Shown: positions 33,669 to 42,737 of the stretch, one piece after another | How the letters are laid out: each line of letters starts with the position of its first letter | Position numbering within the stretch: the stretch's first letter is position 1 | Origin: Pectinatus haikarae | Lineage (GTDB): Bacteria; Bacillota; Negativicutes; Selenomonadales; Selenomonadaceae | Length of the DNA stretch: 64,000 bases | Assembly: GCF_030813505.1 (NCBI RefSeq) | Contig: NZ_JAUSUE010000002.1 | Reading direction: 5' to 3' (one strand) | Notes under the pieces: model-generated | Told to the model about the DNA's origin: nothing | What the model saw: the letters and a program-made list of their open reading frames with translations, nothing else | Database searches by the model: none | Made by a program: the position numbers and the translations under genes

Positions 33669-35093
33669 TTAGAAAAAGCCTACTAATTTCATCCATGGTA
33701 AGCCTATAAGCAGCCATACGATAATATGGATTGTTGAAATAAGAAAACCTATTTTCCACCATTTGCCCTGACTTATATAATTTGCACCGAAAAATATCGG
33801 TGTGACACCGCACCCATAGTGTGTAAGGAAAGAACAACTGTTGGCTAAAACACCAAAAATTATCAGTATACCTAATGCAGGGGCACCAGCAACTATGAGT
33901 ATGGAAGCGAATGTTCCAAATAAAGCCATTATATGAGCACTGTTGCTTGCCAGTCCATAATGAGCATAAACATAGACAACAGAAAGTACAATAAGCGTTA
34001 TTATCCATGATATACCGTCAAGACTGGCGCCAACGGTCTTGGCAAAATAATTCATAAGTCCTAGCTTAGCTAAGTATGCTGCCATGTTGACCAATATTCC
34101 CATCCAAATCAAAACATCCCAAGCACCTTTTTGATTCAGCACATCGTTCCAGTCAATAATATGGGCTGCCAACATGGCACTTAGACCAAGCAAGGCTATA
34201 AAAGCAGAATCAATGCCATGTATCGGTCCGGTGGCCCATAAAAATAGAGCAGAAAGAAAGATCAAGCAGAGTGTTTTTTCTGCGCTGGACATAGCGCCCA
34301 TTTTGGTCAATTTTTCTTTAGCCATTTCTTTGGTTTCAGGTGTATATTTCAATTCCGGATTTATTATTTTGTATAGCAGCAATGGAGTGAGTACTGACAG
34401 TATAATACCGGGAACGATGCAGGCTATGAACCAGTCTGTCCATGTGATAGTTACACCGAATAATGTATTTGATAAAGTTGCGGCAAGCGCGTTGTTAGAG
34501 GCACCGGTGAGAAATATACAGGCGGAAGTTATAACCGCGCAGTAGGAACTGAACATGAAAAATGCCGCTGTACGATGATTTGTATCTTTGTTCGGGGCGG
34601 CGCCGATAGCTGAACAGATACTGTTTACTATCGGAAAAATTATACCGCCGCCTCTAGCCGTGTTTGAAGGAGTGAAGGGCGCAATCATAAAATCAGCAAC
34701 GCTCATTACATAGGCAACGCGTAGCGAACTGGAACCAAACTTGGCGAGAAGTTGGTAAGCTATGCGGTTGCCAAGTCCTGTTTTGACAAAACCTTCGGCA
34801 AACATGAAGGCCGAAACAATAAGCCATATAATAGTATTACTGAATCCAGCCAGAGCCTCACCTGCTTTTAATACATGAAATATAACAAGAGCGGTACAAG
34901 CAATAATGGAGACAGCACCAATAGACAAAGGTTGAAGAATAAAACCAGCAATGGTGGCGACAAAAATTGCCAGAAGATGCCATGCTTGCGGATTGACACC
35001 ATTTGGTATGGGGATAAACCAAATTATCAAGCCTATGATAACGCAGATAAGGCTTTTTTTGAATGTAGTTTGTAAAGAATTTTCTTTTTCCAT
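33669..35093 (-). CDS. DASS-family dicarboxylate transporter or antiporter (CitT/TtdT-like)
   Basis: A 474-residue membrane protein with about 12-14 hydrophobic segments. The family motif PFTPSNTARGGGIIFPI lies near residue 140, and PIPNGVNPQAWHLLAIFVATI near residue 28 matches CitT/TtdT. The second repeat carries the SNSAHIMALF stretch near residue 386. Members exchange succinate for tartrate or citrate, or move C4-dicarboxylates with sodium. Co-orientation with aspartase suggests uptake of a C4 acid or export of succinate. Its promoter region holds two direct repeats that may bind the neighbouring response regulator. Confidence 0.88.
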   Translation of the reverse strand: MEKENSLQTTFKKSLICVIIGLIIWFIPIPNGVNPQAWHLLAIFVATIAGFILQPLSIGAVSIIACTALVIFHVLKAGEALAGFSNTIIWLIVSAFMFAEGFVKTGLGNRIAYQLLAKFGSSSLRVAYVMSVADFMIAPFTPSNTARGGGIIFPIVNSICSAIGAAPNKDTNHRTAAFFMFSSYCAVITSACIFLTGASNNALAATLSNTLFGVTITWTDWFIACIVPGIILSVLTPLLLYKIINPELKYTPETKEMAKEKLTKMGAMSSAEKTLCLIFLSALFLWATGPIHGIDSAFIALLGLSAMLAAHIIDWNDVLNQKGAWDVLIWMGILVNMAAYLAKLGLMNYFAKTVGASLDGISWIITLIVLSVVYVYAHYGLASNSAHIMALFGTFASILIVAGAPALGILIIFGVLANSCSFLTHYGCGVTPIFFGANYISQGKWWKIGFLISTIHIIVWLLIGLPWMKLVGFF

Positions 35094-35230
35094 TTTTGTG
35101 AATCCCTTTCCAGATAAACACTAGATAATAATGAAATCTGCCGCAGATGACACACTTTGCTTGAAAGTGATAGGTATTTTCTTGATATTTAGAAAAAATC
35201 AAGGAAATTTGAATGAATATTTATATTGAT

Positions 35231-35244
35231 TTATGACGTCATAA
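35231..35244. promoter_or_regulatory. Perfect 14-bp palindrome, candidate operator
   Basis: TTATGACGTCATAA lies in the spacer between the divergent transporter and sensor-kinase genes. A dimeric repressor or activator could bind it; the protein is unknown. Confidence 0.35.
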
Positions 35245-35260
35245 TATATATACAATTGGG

Positions 35261-35289
35261 TCTACAAAATCCGACAGTAATCTACAAAA
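35261..35289 (-). promoter_or_regulatory. Direct repeats TTTTGTAGA, candidate response-regulator site
   Basis: TCTACAAAA occurs at 35261-35269 and 35281-35289, exactly 20 bases apart, about two helical turns. On the minus strand it reads TTTTGTAGA twice, upstream of the transporter. Bacillus GlnL binds TTTTGT direct repeats, and the response regulator next door looks like GlnL. Confidence 0.45.
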
Positions 35290-35410
35290 AATTTATATTA
35301 TTGAAAAAATTTATTTTAATAACTTTTTTCTTATATGAAATAAATAATTTTTATGTTAAAATAAACAATACATAGTGGGAGTGCGATGAAATTAATATGG
35401 AGGAATTGCT

Positions 35411-36724
35411 ATGTATCCAAGCAGTAAGCGGGATGTGGGCATGTTTTTATTTATGCTGGGCTGTGTTTCGCTTGCGGGGGAATTGAAAATACATCCTTTT
35501 GCTGGTATCTTTTCCAAATTCCAAATCAGCCTAGGGTCGCCTGTATTTCTTTTATTTATTCTTTCCATGCGCAATGTGTCTCTTCTTCTTACAGGGATAT
35601 GTATGGGAGCGTTTGTAGTTGTTTTCAGGGCGGTACTTGATGTTTATCTTGGTGGCATATACTTTGGACAGGCTGTTTGGTTTCATGCGTCTACCTTTTT
35701 CTATTATTTTGTGTATGCAGGATTTTTTTTGATTCCCAAATTTGACCGCGCATGCGTGTATGATAAAGCACTGCAAATAGCCCGTTGGTCAATTTTTGCA
35801 GAGGTCGCGGCTAGTATTGCAGAGCTTTCGGCTACTTGTATTTTATCGGGAGTATTGTGGTCTTTTCCTACTCTGATCATGATTTTTAAAATAACTATTA
35901 TTGCAATACTGCGATGTTTTTTTATTTTAAGTTTTTTCTTTTTAGCGCAAATTTATACCATGGAAATTCGTATGAAACAGGAGCGAAGAGAAAAAGAAAA
36001 AATTCTGATGGTAGTGACAAATGTCTATAATGAAGTAATACAATTAAGCAGATCACAGAAGAATGCCGAAAATGCTACTCGCGAATGTTATAAAATTTAT
36101 GAAGAATTGAAAATAAAAGCAAAAACCGATCAGGAAAAATTTTTAGCGCAAAAAGTACTCAATATGGCGGGTACTTTGCATAATATAAAAAAAGATAATC
36201 AGAGAGTTTATTCAGGATTGATGCAAATAACTGACAATAAGGATAAAAAGCTTGATGAATACTTGCCGGCAAGTAGAATAATGGAACTGGCAATGAATTT
36301 ACATAAAAAATACGCACGAACACTTGAAAAAGAAATTGTGTTTTGCATGCATCTGGATAAAGAGATTCCTAAACTGCATGCTTATACTCTGTTTTCGATG
36401 ATAAACAATATGATGACAAATGCCGTAGAGGCCATTGATAAAAGAGGAAATATCAGTCTTTTTTTGAAAAAAGATGAGGACAGACTTCGTATTTCCATTG
36501 TAAATACAGGAAGCTTTATACCTGCAAACAGGCTGAATCTTGTATTCCAGCCTGGATATACGACAAAATATGACAGCGATGGTAATGCTTCGACGGGTGT
36601 CGGTTTATCATATGTAAAAAATCATGTTGAATATCTTGGTGGGATAGTAAAAATGAATTCTGACGGAATTGACAATGTGGAATGTATACTGTATATTCCA
36701 TTGGAAAAAGTGGAAGAGGGATGA
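35411..36724 (+). CDS. Sensor histidine kinase (GlnK/DcuS-like class)
   Basis: A 437-residue kinase. The N-terminal membrane region has about six helices (residues 10-185). A coiled linker follows, then the phospho-accepting H257 in GTLHNIKKDNQRVY, a short non-canonical H-box like those of GlnK/DcuS kinases. The ATPase domain has the N-box NNMMTNAVEAI near residue 337 and the G-box STGVGLSYVKNHVEYLGG near 397. It lies 10 bases upstream of its response regulator and is divergent from the dicarboxylate carrier. It probably senses a C4-dicarboxylate or amino acid through its membrane domain. GGAGG precedes the ATG. Confidence 0.85.
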   Translation: MYPSSKRDVGMFLFMLGCVSLAGELKIHPFAGIFSKFQISLGSPVFLLFILSMRNVSLLLTGICMGAFVVVFRAVLDVYLGGIYFGQAVWFHASTFFYYFVYAGFFLIPKFDRACVYDKALQIARWSIFAEVAASIAELSATCILSGVLWSFPTLIMIFKITIIAILRCFFILSFFFLAQIYTMEIRMKQERREKEKILMVVTNVYNEVIQLSRSQKNAENATRECYKIYEELKIKAKTDQEKFLAQKVLNMAGTLHNIKKDNQRVYSGLMQITDNKDKKLDEYLPASRIMELAMNLHKKYARTLEKEIVFCMHLDKEIPKLHAYTLFSMINNMMTNAVEAIDKRGNISLFLKKDEDRLRISIVNTGSFIPANRLNLVFQPGYTTKYDSDGNASTGVGLSYVKNHVEYLGGIVKMNSDGIDNVECILYIPLEKVEEG

Positions 36725-36734
36725 ACGTTAGTTT

Positions 36735-37628
36735 ATGAGATTCATGATAATAGATGATGATATGGCAGTTTGTACCATGTTGCAGGATATTATAGAGGAT
36801 TATAAGCTGGGAGAAGTAGAAGAAATAGCAGATACTGCCGTGGCACTGGACAATAACTTTCTGCAAATAAAAAAAATAGATATATTAATAATAGATATGC
36901 TGATGCCGGTGCGGGATGGTATACAAACCGTAAAGGACATAAAAGATGGTTTCGATGGGAAAATAATCATGCTTTCTCAGGTAGAAAACAAGGAGATGGT
37001 GGGTGATGCCTACGCATTTGGTGTGGATTACTATATAACAAAGCCCATAAATCGCAACGAGATCATCGGTGTGATACGCGCTGTCAGTGAACATGCCTGC
37101 CTGAAAAGTTTTGTTGATAATATAAGGACAAGTCTTCATACTGTTTATGATCCGGATACTGATGAAAGCAAGAAGCTGAAGGATAAATCTTTTTCCGTAA
37201 TTGAACATGGCAGTGCGGTGATGAAGGATCTTGGGATCGACAGCGGGAGTGGCAGCCATGAAATATTGTTGCTGCTTCAGTGTCTGCAAGAGAAAATGGT
37301 TGATACTGCTAAAGCTTTTCCGTCTCTGAAAAGTATATTTGCTCTATTGGTAAAAGAAAAAAATGGTAAAGATGCGCAAAAAGAAATAAAGGCTGCCGAG
37401 CAGAGAATGCGACGTACTGTTTTTCAGGCAATGGTCAATATTGCCTCATTGGGAATTGTCGATTGTACAAATCCTAAGTTTGATGATTATGCATCGCGCT
37501 ACTTTGAAATGGCTGAAATATATACACTTATGCGCAAGATGGAAAATGAAGAAAAACCCCAGATAGTACAGACACATGTAAATAGTAAAAAATTTTTACG
37601 CACATTGTATATTGAATGCAGCAAATAA
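36735..37628 (+). CDS. Response regulator, GlnL/YcbB-like
   Basis: A 297-residue regulator. The receiver domain (residues 1-120) has the acidic pocket IIDDDM, phospho-acceptor D55 in IIDMLMPVRDG and the conserved Lys in YYITKPI near 105. The C-terminal part (about 140-290) is not an OmpR, NarL or LytTR domain. It resembles the YcbB-type DNA-binding domain of Bacillus GlnL, with PSLKSIFALL and AEQRMRRTVFQAMVNIASLGIVD. It pairs with the kinase 10 bases upstream. Likely targets are the adjacent transporter and aspartase genes. Confidence 0.83.
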   Translation: MRFMIIDDDMAVCTMLQDIIEDYKLGEVEEIADTAVALDNNFLQIKKIDILIIDMLMPVRDGIQTVKDIKDGFDGKIIMLSQVENKEMVGDAYAFGVDYYITKPINRNEIIGVIRAVSEHACLKSFVDNIRTSLHTVYDPDTDESKKLKDKSFSVIEHGSAVMKDLGIDSGSGSHEILLLLQCLQEKMVDTAKAFPSLKSIFALLVKEKNGKDAQKEIKAAEQRMRRTVFQAMVNIASLGIVDCTNPKFDDYASRYFEMAEIYTLMRKMENEEKPQIVQTHVNSKKFLRTLYIECSK

Positions 37629-37634
37629 AAAAAA

Positions 37635-37691
37635 TACCCATGATATGAAAGTACTTTAGCATAATTTCCTTCATATCATGGGTGTTTTTTT
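37635..37691. terminator. Terminator of the two-component system
   Basis: TACCCATGATATGAA (37635-37649) pairs with TTCATATCATGGGTG (37670-37684), followed by eight T. An A-run on the other side gives partial activity in reverse. I see no gene in 37692-37878. Confidence 0.85.
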
Positions 37692-37878
37692 ATAATTGTA
37701 TGCCGGGCATTGGTTTCAGTTTAATGGGGGAGAAGTCTTAAAAATGTTAGATCTATTGGTGAAGCGTCAATAAATAAATGCTTCGAGATTACGGTAAGCG
37801 GTTGTTTGGTTAATTTATATCTATTTTTCTGATCAATAAAAAAATTCTCGTTAAGAAACTATAGCTGTGTGGTGCAAA

Positions 37879-38604
37879 TTAAATAAGGAAGCGTGAAAGA
37901 AAAGTTTTTGCCCGTTCTGTCTTGGGCGCTGAAAAAAATTGTCCAGGCGCTGAATCTTCTATAATTCTGCCGTCGGCCATGAAAACAATTCTATCAGCAA
38001 CTTCTTTGGCAAAATTCATTTCATGTGTAACAATTATCATTGACATTCCTTCATCTGCCAAGTTGCGCATTACGGAGAGGACATCACCGACTAATTCGGG
38101 ATCAAGTGCGGATGTCGGTTCATCGAAAAGGATCATTTTAGGCTGCATGGCCAATGCGCGCGCGATTGCTATACGCTGCTGCTGTCCACCAGAAAGTGAC
38201 GAAGGCATTGCATCAGCCTTGTCAGCCAGACCAACTTTAGCGAGCATCGTTTCAGCACACTTGCGGGCTTCTTTCTTTCCCATCTTTTTGACAAGACGGG
38301 GAGCAAGCATAATATTTTCGGCTGCTGTTTTTAATGGAAATAAATTAAAATGTTGGAATACCATGCCGACTTCTTCCCGGAGCTGTCGTATGTCAAATTG
38401 GTTGTCCAATAAATTTCTGCCTTCATATAGTATCTCCCCTTCAGTAGGTTTTTCCAATAGATTCAGGCAGCGGAGAAATGTGCTTTTTCCGGCTCCGGAA
38501 GGACCAAGTATACAAGTCACATCCTCATTTTTAAATGAAAGATTGATATCTTCAAGTACAGTATTTTCCTGAAACTTCTTTTTTAAGTGCCGTACTTCCA
38601 TCAT
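37879..38604 (-). CDS. Polar amino-acid ABC transporter, ATP-binding protein
   Basis: A 241-residue ATPase of the GlnQ/HisP type. Walker A is GPSGAGKST near residue 34, the Q-loop follows at VGMVFQHFNLFP, the signature is SLSGGQQQR near 138, and Walker B is MILFDEPTSALDPE near 158, ending in the H-loop VTHEM. It energises import of a polar amino acid. It overlaps the permease gene by 4 bases and is last in the substrate-binding protein / permease / ATPase operon. No terminator is visible directly after it. Confidence 0.92.
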   Translation of the reverse strand: MMEVRHLKKKFQENTVLEDINLSFKNEDVTCILGPSGAGKSTFLRCLNLLEKPTEGEILYEGRNLLDNQFDIRQLREEVGMVFQHFNLFPLKTAAENIMLAPRLVKKMGKKEARKCAETMLAKVGLADKADAMPSSLSGGQQQRIAIARALAMQPKMILFDEPTSALDPELVGDVLSVMRNLADEGMSMIIVTHEMNFAKEVADRIVFMADGRIIEDSAPGQFFSAPKTERAKTFLSRFLI

Positions 38605-39266
38605 TTTGTCCCAACTCCCATTTTCTTTTCTAAGAGATTTAAAATAACGGATAATACTGAAATCAAGAACAGATAAAATAAAGCCAATATTGTATAGCTC
38701 TCTACAAGATTAAATGATGTAGCGGCATATTGTCCCGCCTGATATGTCATCTCAGCGACACCTATAACTGTCAGTATGGAAGTATCCTTGACCGTTATGA
38801 TAAATTGGTTGCCGAGAGCGGGCAGCATATTTTTAAATGCCAAAGGAAATATCAAATGGGTTATTACTTGCAGTCTATTCATGCCCAGGGAGAAGCCCGC
38901 TTCCCATTGACCGACAGGTACGCTCAGTATAGCTCCGCGAACTATTTCTGAGATGTAGGCACCGGCATTTATGGAGATGCATATAATCCCTGCCAAATTG
39001 CGGTCAAAAGGAATATCCAGCAATCGCGGCAGTACAAAATATATATATAAAGCCTGCACGATTATTGGTGTGCTTCGCACCAGCCATACATAAAACCCCA
39101 TTATTTTCTTTAAAAGTTTGTACTCTGTAGTACGTATGTAACCGGTCACTAACCCAATTATAAATCCTATGACGATACCTGATACGGCTATGTATATGGT
39201 GATTTTCATTCCCTCGGCAATGCGGGGAAAAACAATTATTGCACTGCTCCAATCAAACACAGGCAT
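38601..39266 (-). CDS. Polar amino-acid ABC transporter, permease
   Basis: A permease of the HisM/GlnP family, about 220 residues, with five membrane helices. The EAA-type loop appears as QWEAGFSLGMNRLQVITHLIFPLAFKNMLPALGNQFI near residues 125-160. The frame extends upstream to 39341, but the only ribosome site (AAGGAGGGG, 39267-39275) supports ATG 39266 with tight spacing, or GTG 39260 with the better spacing of 8. It is co-transcribed with the ATPase (4-base overlap) and the binding protein 147 bases upstream. Confidence 0.88.
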   Translation of the reverse strand: MPVFDWSSAIIVFPRIAEGMKITIYIAVSGIVIGFIIGLVTGYIRTTEYKLLKKIMGFYVWLVRSTPIIVQALYIYFVLPRLLDIPFDRNLAGIICISINAGAYISEIVRGAILSVPVGQWEAGFSLGMNRLQVITHLIFPLAFKNMLPALGNQFIITVKDTSILTVIGVAEMTYQAGQYAATSFNLVESYTILALFYLFLISVLSVILNLLEKKMGVGTK

Positions 39267-39413
39267 CCCCTCCTTTTTTCGATGTTCATTCCCTGGCTGC
39301 AGCAGTATTTGTCGATTTTGCCGGCAGCAAATCGTTCTCAAAATTAACAGCGGACTCAGAAAATGCAGACTCTTGAAAGATATTCAAAAGCCTGCACCTG
39401 TTCTTGCGATAGT

Positions 39414-40196
39414 TTAAGAAGATTTTGTGCTAAGCCATTTTTCCTGTATCTTATCTATAGTACCATCATCTTTCAATTCTTTCAATGCTTGATTTATCTG
39501 GCTGATATATTTGCTGTCTTTTGGGAAGGCAAGACCGCATGGCACTTTTTGGACTTCTTCTCCTGCTATGCGCAGAGTACTGTCTGCATGAGTCTGCAAA
39601 TAATATAAGACATTTGGTGTATCATAAAGTGTTGCATCAGCTGCACCTTTTTCTACTTCCAAATATGCGGCTGATTGTTGCGGAAACACAATAATATCAG
39701 AATCTGAATAATTCTTTGTTACGTATATATGGGCAGCTGTGCCTTTTTCCACAGCAATTTTTTTCCCATGCAGATCATCCATGCTGTTTATAGATGAATC
39801 CTTTTTTACGGCAGCATGCAGCCCAGCATAATAATATGGATCGCTGAATCCTATTTTCTGTTTGCGTTCATCTGTTATGCTGATCTGTCCTGCCGCCATA
39901 TCTATTTCTTTATTTTGGATGGAGATAAGCATAGGATCATATTCCATGACTTTCAGATCATAAGTAAATTCAAGTTTCTTACTCAGTGCATCCAGCAAGT
40001 CCACATCATAACCTATTTGTTTGCCATCCTGGTCCTGGTATGAAAAAGGTGCATAAGTGCCTATCCCTATTGTCAGTTTTTTTCCTTTCAGAGAACTGTC
40101 ATCCTGAGATGATTGATTACCGCAGCCTGTAAATGCCACAGCGGCAAGTAATAATGAAAATAAACATGCAATTAATCGTTTCCAATTTTGCTTCAT
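39414..40196 (-). CDS. Amino-acid ABC transporter, substrate-binding lipoprotein
   Basis: A 260-residue family-3 solute-binding protein. The N-terminus has a lysine-rich start, a hydrophobic core and the lipobox FTGC (C25), so it is a lipoprotein facing the periplasm. The mature part opens LTIGIGTYAPFSYQDQDGKQIGYDVDLLDALSKKL, typical of polar amino-acid binders. AAGQISITDERKQKIGFSDPYY carries ligand-contact residues. It probably binds glutamine, arginine or another polar amino acid. A terminator-like hairpin lies in its 5' leader. Confidence 0.92.
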   Translation of the reverse strand: MKQNWKRLIACLFSLLLAAVAFTGCGNQSSQDDSSLKGKKLTIGIGTYAPFSYQDQDGKQIGYDVDLLDALSKKLEFTYDLKVMEYDPMLISIQNKEIDMAAGQISITDERKQKIGFSDPYYYAGLHAAVKKDSSINSMDDLHGKKIAVEKGTAAHIYVTKNYSDSDIIVFPQQSAAYLEVEKGAADATLYDTPNVLYYLQTHADSTLRIAGEEVQKVPCGLAFPKDSKYISQINQALKELKDDGTIDKIQEKWLSTKSS

Positions 40197-40212
40197 AAAT
40201 AGATCCTCCTCA

Positions 40213-40261
40213 TAAATATAAAAAGCATCAATAATACGTTCTCTTTGCGCATCATTGACGC
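40213..40261 (-). terminator. Terminator-like hairpin in the leader of the amino-acid ABC operon
   Basis: On the minus strand GCGTCAATGATGCG (40248-40261) pairs with CGTATTATTGATGC (40225-40238), with one mismatch, followed by TTTTTATATTT. It ends about 20 bases before the binding-protein gene's start, a position that suggests attenuation. No T-box specifier or TGGNACCGCG element was found upstream. Confidence 0.6.
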
Positions 40262-40427
40262 CTTTTTGTTTTTAAAATATATTTTGCATGCACTGTTTTA
40301 AAGCAGACAATAAATATACTTCACAAAAAAATTATCTTTATTAAAATTCAACGGATATTTGTATTTTCCTGTTTATATTCTTTGCTGAATTATTTACCAA
40401 CGATCAATTATGCTGATAGACTAAAAT

Positions 40428-40468
40428 AAAACCCTGAACGTGAAGATAAATCTCCACGCTCAGGGTTT
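40428..40468. terminator. Terminator of the first porin gene
   Basis: AAAACCCTGAACGTG (40428-40442) pairs with CACGCTCAGGGTTTT (40454-40468), one wobble, with A- and T-runs on both sides. Apart from this and the leader hairpin, 40262-40427 shows nothing I recognise. Confidence 0.85.
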
Positions 40469-40534
40469 TCCATTATTAAGTGGATAAGAACCAACAAACA
40501 ACTGCTTTGACTTTAAATAAGAATGAAAGAAAAA

Positions 40535-41893
40535 TCAGAAGAAGAAGTCAACACGGCCATAGATAGCATTATAATCAGCATCATTGCCGCTGTAGTCAGC
40601 AGATAATCTCTTGCCCTTGTAATATTCAACCATAGCAAGTATATTTTTAGATAATACAAAATCTGTACCTATCTGCCAGCCTTTAGTATCACGGGCACTG
40701 ATATCGTAGGTAGGAGCAATAGTTGCAAACTGACCGAGATAACGGTATGCAGCATAGATATCCCATGAACCTGCTTTAGCGATATCGGCGTTTTTGTATT
40801 TCAAAGTAATATCATAAGCTTTGCTTTGATCGTCTCCTAAATAATTAGAAGCTTCATCCATATCACTCTTGGCGTAAAGTCCAAATAACTGAATATTTTT
40901 GTCAAATTTATAACCTAAGCCGCCAACCCAGAAATTGGTTTTATCAGAATCTGCTTTAGCATACTTGGAGAAAGTGGAATCCATGTTTCTTAAAGAATAA
41001 TATCCGGCAAGAGCACTGATACCTTTGTCTTTAGCTTTATGTCCAAATTCAAAAGATGTATAATCACCTGTGCCGTCATAAGCATAGTTGGAAACGCCCA
41101 CATTAGCACCGGAATTATAATCATAGCGGCCTATGGTAGCTTTTGCGTAATTGGATTTATCTTTGCCGAACGTCCAATTGAATTCAGCACCGCTGATGCT
41201 GTCATCAATAATCATACCGGTATTGAATACATTATCACTGTAAGTGCCGACTTTACCAAGTTTTGCATCCGAACCAAACAAAGGTCCTTCGACAAAGATG
41301 CGGTCTATCTTTGTATCACTCTTGTCACTGGTACCATTATTTGTGCTGCCGCCATTATTAGCAGAGGCTGCATTGGAATAATATCTGATACGTGCATTGG
41401 CAGTCCAGCCAGAATCACCGATAAAGGCTTTTGGTTCAAGGCGCAGTTCATACTGGGTGTCGTTTGTTCTGTCTTTATTAGCAGCAGAATCATCTTTTAC
41501 ACCGCGGTAGTAATATCTGAGTCTGCCGCCCCATTTAACGTTGTCGGATTTTTTTTCGAGATCGGCAACACGTACACCGAGGTTGTCGAGTTCTTCGGAG
41601 AATTCTGCAGCAAGTTTATCGACAAGAGCTTTATCAGCTTTGTCAATATCGGTCTTGGTCATAGCTTTTGCTATGATCTGAGCCATTTCATAACGGGTCA
41701 TGGTCTGCTGGCCTTTGTAAGTGCCGTCTGGGAAGCCGTTTACAACACCGTCAGAAGCAAGCTTTGATACAGCGTCATATGCCCAACTGTCAGCCGGTAC
41801 ATCACTGAAAGGATTAGCTGCAGCGAAAGTAGTGCTGGCAGCACCGATTACCAGCGCACCGGTAATCATTGATACGAGAGTTCTTTTTTTCAT
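40535..41893 (-). CDS. OmpM-type SLH-domain outer-membrane porin, copy 1
   Basis: A 452-residue porin. The signal peptide (residues 1-24, ending TTFAA) is followed by an SLH domain at about 28-80 (NPFSDVPADSWAYDAV ... GFPDGTYKGQQTMTRYEMA), a coiled-coil spacer at 85-120 and a C-terminal beta-barrel ending in Phe (GRVDFFF). In Negativicutes the SLH domain ties the outer membrane to polyamine-decorated peptidoglycan while the barrel forms a channel. The first 123 codons match the divergent copy at 42369 in all but one base; the barrels differ much more. A terminator follows. Confidence 0.93.
   Translation of the reverse strand: MKKRTLVSMITGALVIGAASTTFAAANPFSDVPADSWAYDAVSKLASDGVVNGFPDGTYKGQQTMTRYEMAQIIAKAMTKTDIDKADKALVDKLAAEFSEELDNLGVRVADLEKKSDNVKWGGRLRYYYRGVKDDSAANKDRTNDTQYELRLEPKAFIGDSGWTANARIRYYSNAASANNGGSTNNGTSDKSDTKIDRIFVEGPLFGSDAKLGKVGTYSDNVFNTGMIIDDSISGAEFNWTFGKDKSNYAKATIGRYDYNSGANVGVSNYAYDGTGDYTSFEFGHKAKDKGISALAGYYSLRNMDSTFSKYAKADSDKTNFWVGGLGYKFDKNIQLFGLYAKSDMDEASNYLGDDQSKAYDITLKYKNADIAKAGSWDIYAAYRYLGQFATIAPTYDISARDTKGWQIGTDFVLSKNILAMVEYYKGKRLSADYSGNDADYNAIYGRVDFFF
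41525..41893. repeat. Left arm of the porin inverted repeat
   Basis: These 369 bases are the reverse complement of 42369-42737 with one visible difference (AGTTGG against AGCTGG, synonymous). Identity begins exactly at the start codon and ends at codon 123; upstream sequences are unrelated. Confidence 0.95.
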
Positions 41894-42233
41894 TGGATTT
41901 CCCCCTGAAATCTTTAATATTTCTTGTACTTAAAATGAAAGGGAAATTAATACGCAACTTTGTTTATAAAAAATAATACATAATTAATATATTTTTTACA
42001 TAAAAATAATTGGCATATTTCTGTAATACATAATTTTGGTCAGCTGAAAATCAAATATGAATAAAAAAATAAGAAAAATGCAATTGACGTAAAAAGAACA
42101 GCCCTCTATTGTACATTTTCAAAAAATATAGATCCTTTTTAAAGTAAATAAATATTGACTATAACTAATAGCTATACGCAAAATAGGCTATAACTGCGGG
42201 CATCTGAGGAAGGCGAGTTATTATAAAAAATGC

Positions 42234-42262
42234 TTGCCAATATATTAACAATATGTTAATAT
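42234..42262 (+). promoter_or_regulatory. Promoter of the second porin gene
   Basis: TTGCCA (42234-42239), a 17-base spacer and TAATAT (42257-42262), giving a leader of about 100 bases. A second possible plus-strand promoter is TTGACG (42084-42089) with TATTGT (42107-42112). No clear minus-strand promoter for copy 1 was found in the 475-base spacer 41894-42368, which is very AT-rich. Confidence 0.55.
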
Positions 42263-42368
42263 GATTACAGACTTGAGATAAGGTAATGAAAAAGTTGAGG
42301 AAACGTGGATACTCATACGGCTTTCCTTACTGAAATTTCAGGCCATAAAATTTTAGGAGGAATTTCTA

Positions 42369-42737
42369 ATGAAAAAAAGAACTCTCGTATCAATGATTAC
42401 CGGTGCGCTGGTAATCGGTGCTGCCAGCACTACTTTCGCTGCAGCTAATCCTTTCAGTGATGTACCGGCTGACAGCTGGGCATATGACGCTGTATCAAAG
42501 CTTGCTTCTGACGGTGTTGTAAACGGCTTCCCAGACGGCACTTACAAAGGCCAGCAGACCATGACCCGTTATGAAATGGCTCAGATCATAGCAAAAGCTA
42601 TGACCAAGACCGATATTGACAAAGCTGATAAAGCTCTTGTCGATAAACTTGCTGCAGAATTCTCCGAAGAACTCGACAACCTCGGTGTACGTGTTGCCGA
42701 TCTCGAAAAAAAATCCGACAACGTTAAATGGGGCGGA
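42369..42737. repeat. Right arm of the porin inverted repeat
   Basis: Inverted copy of 41525-41893, 368 of 369 bases identical by eye. The arms flank a 475-base spacer that carries the porin promoters. Confidence 0.95.

Noticed and set aside
40197..40430. T-box leader before the amino-acid ABC operon
   Set aside because: No TGGNACCGCG antiterminator sequence or stem I pattern was found on the minus strand.
41039..41767. 242-codon plus-strand frame antisense to porin copy 1
   Set aside because: It lies wholly inside the porin gene on the opposite strand. Its 3' part is repeated only because the porin is repeated; there is no independent start signal.
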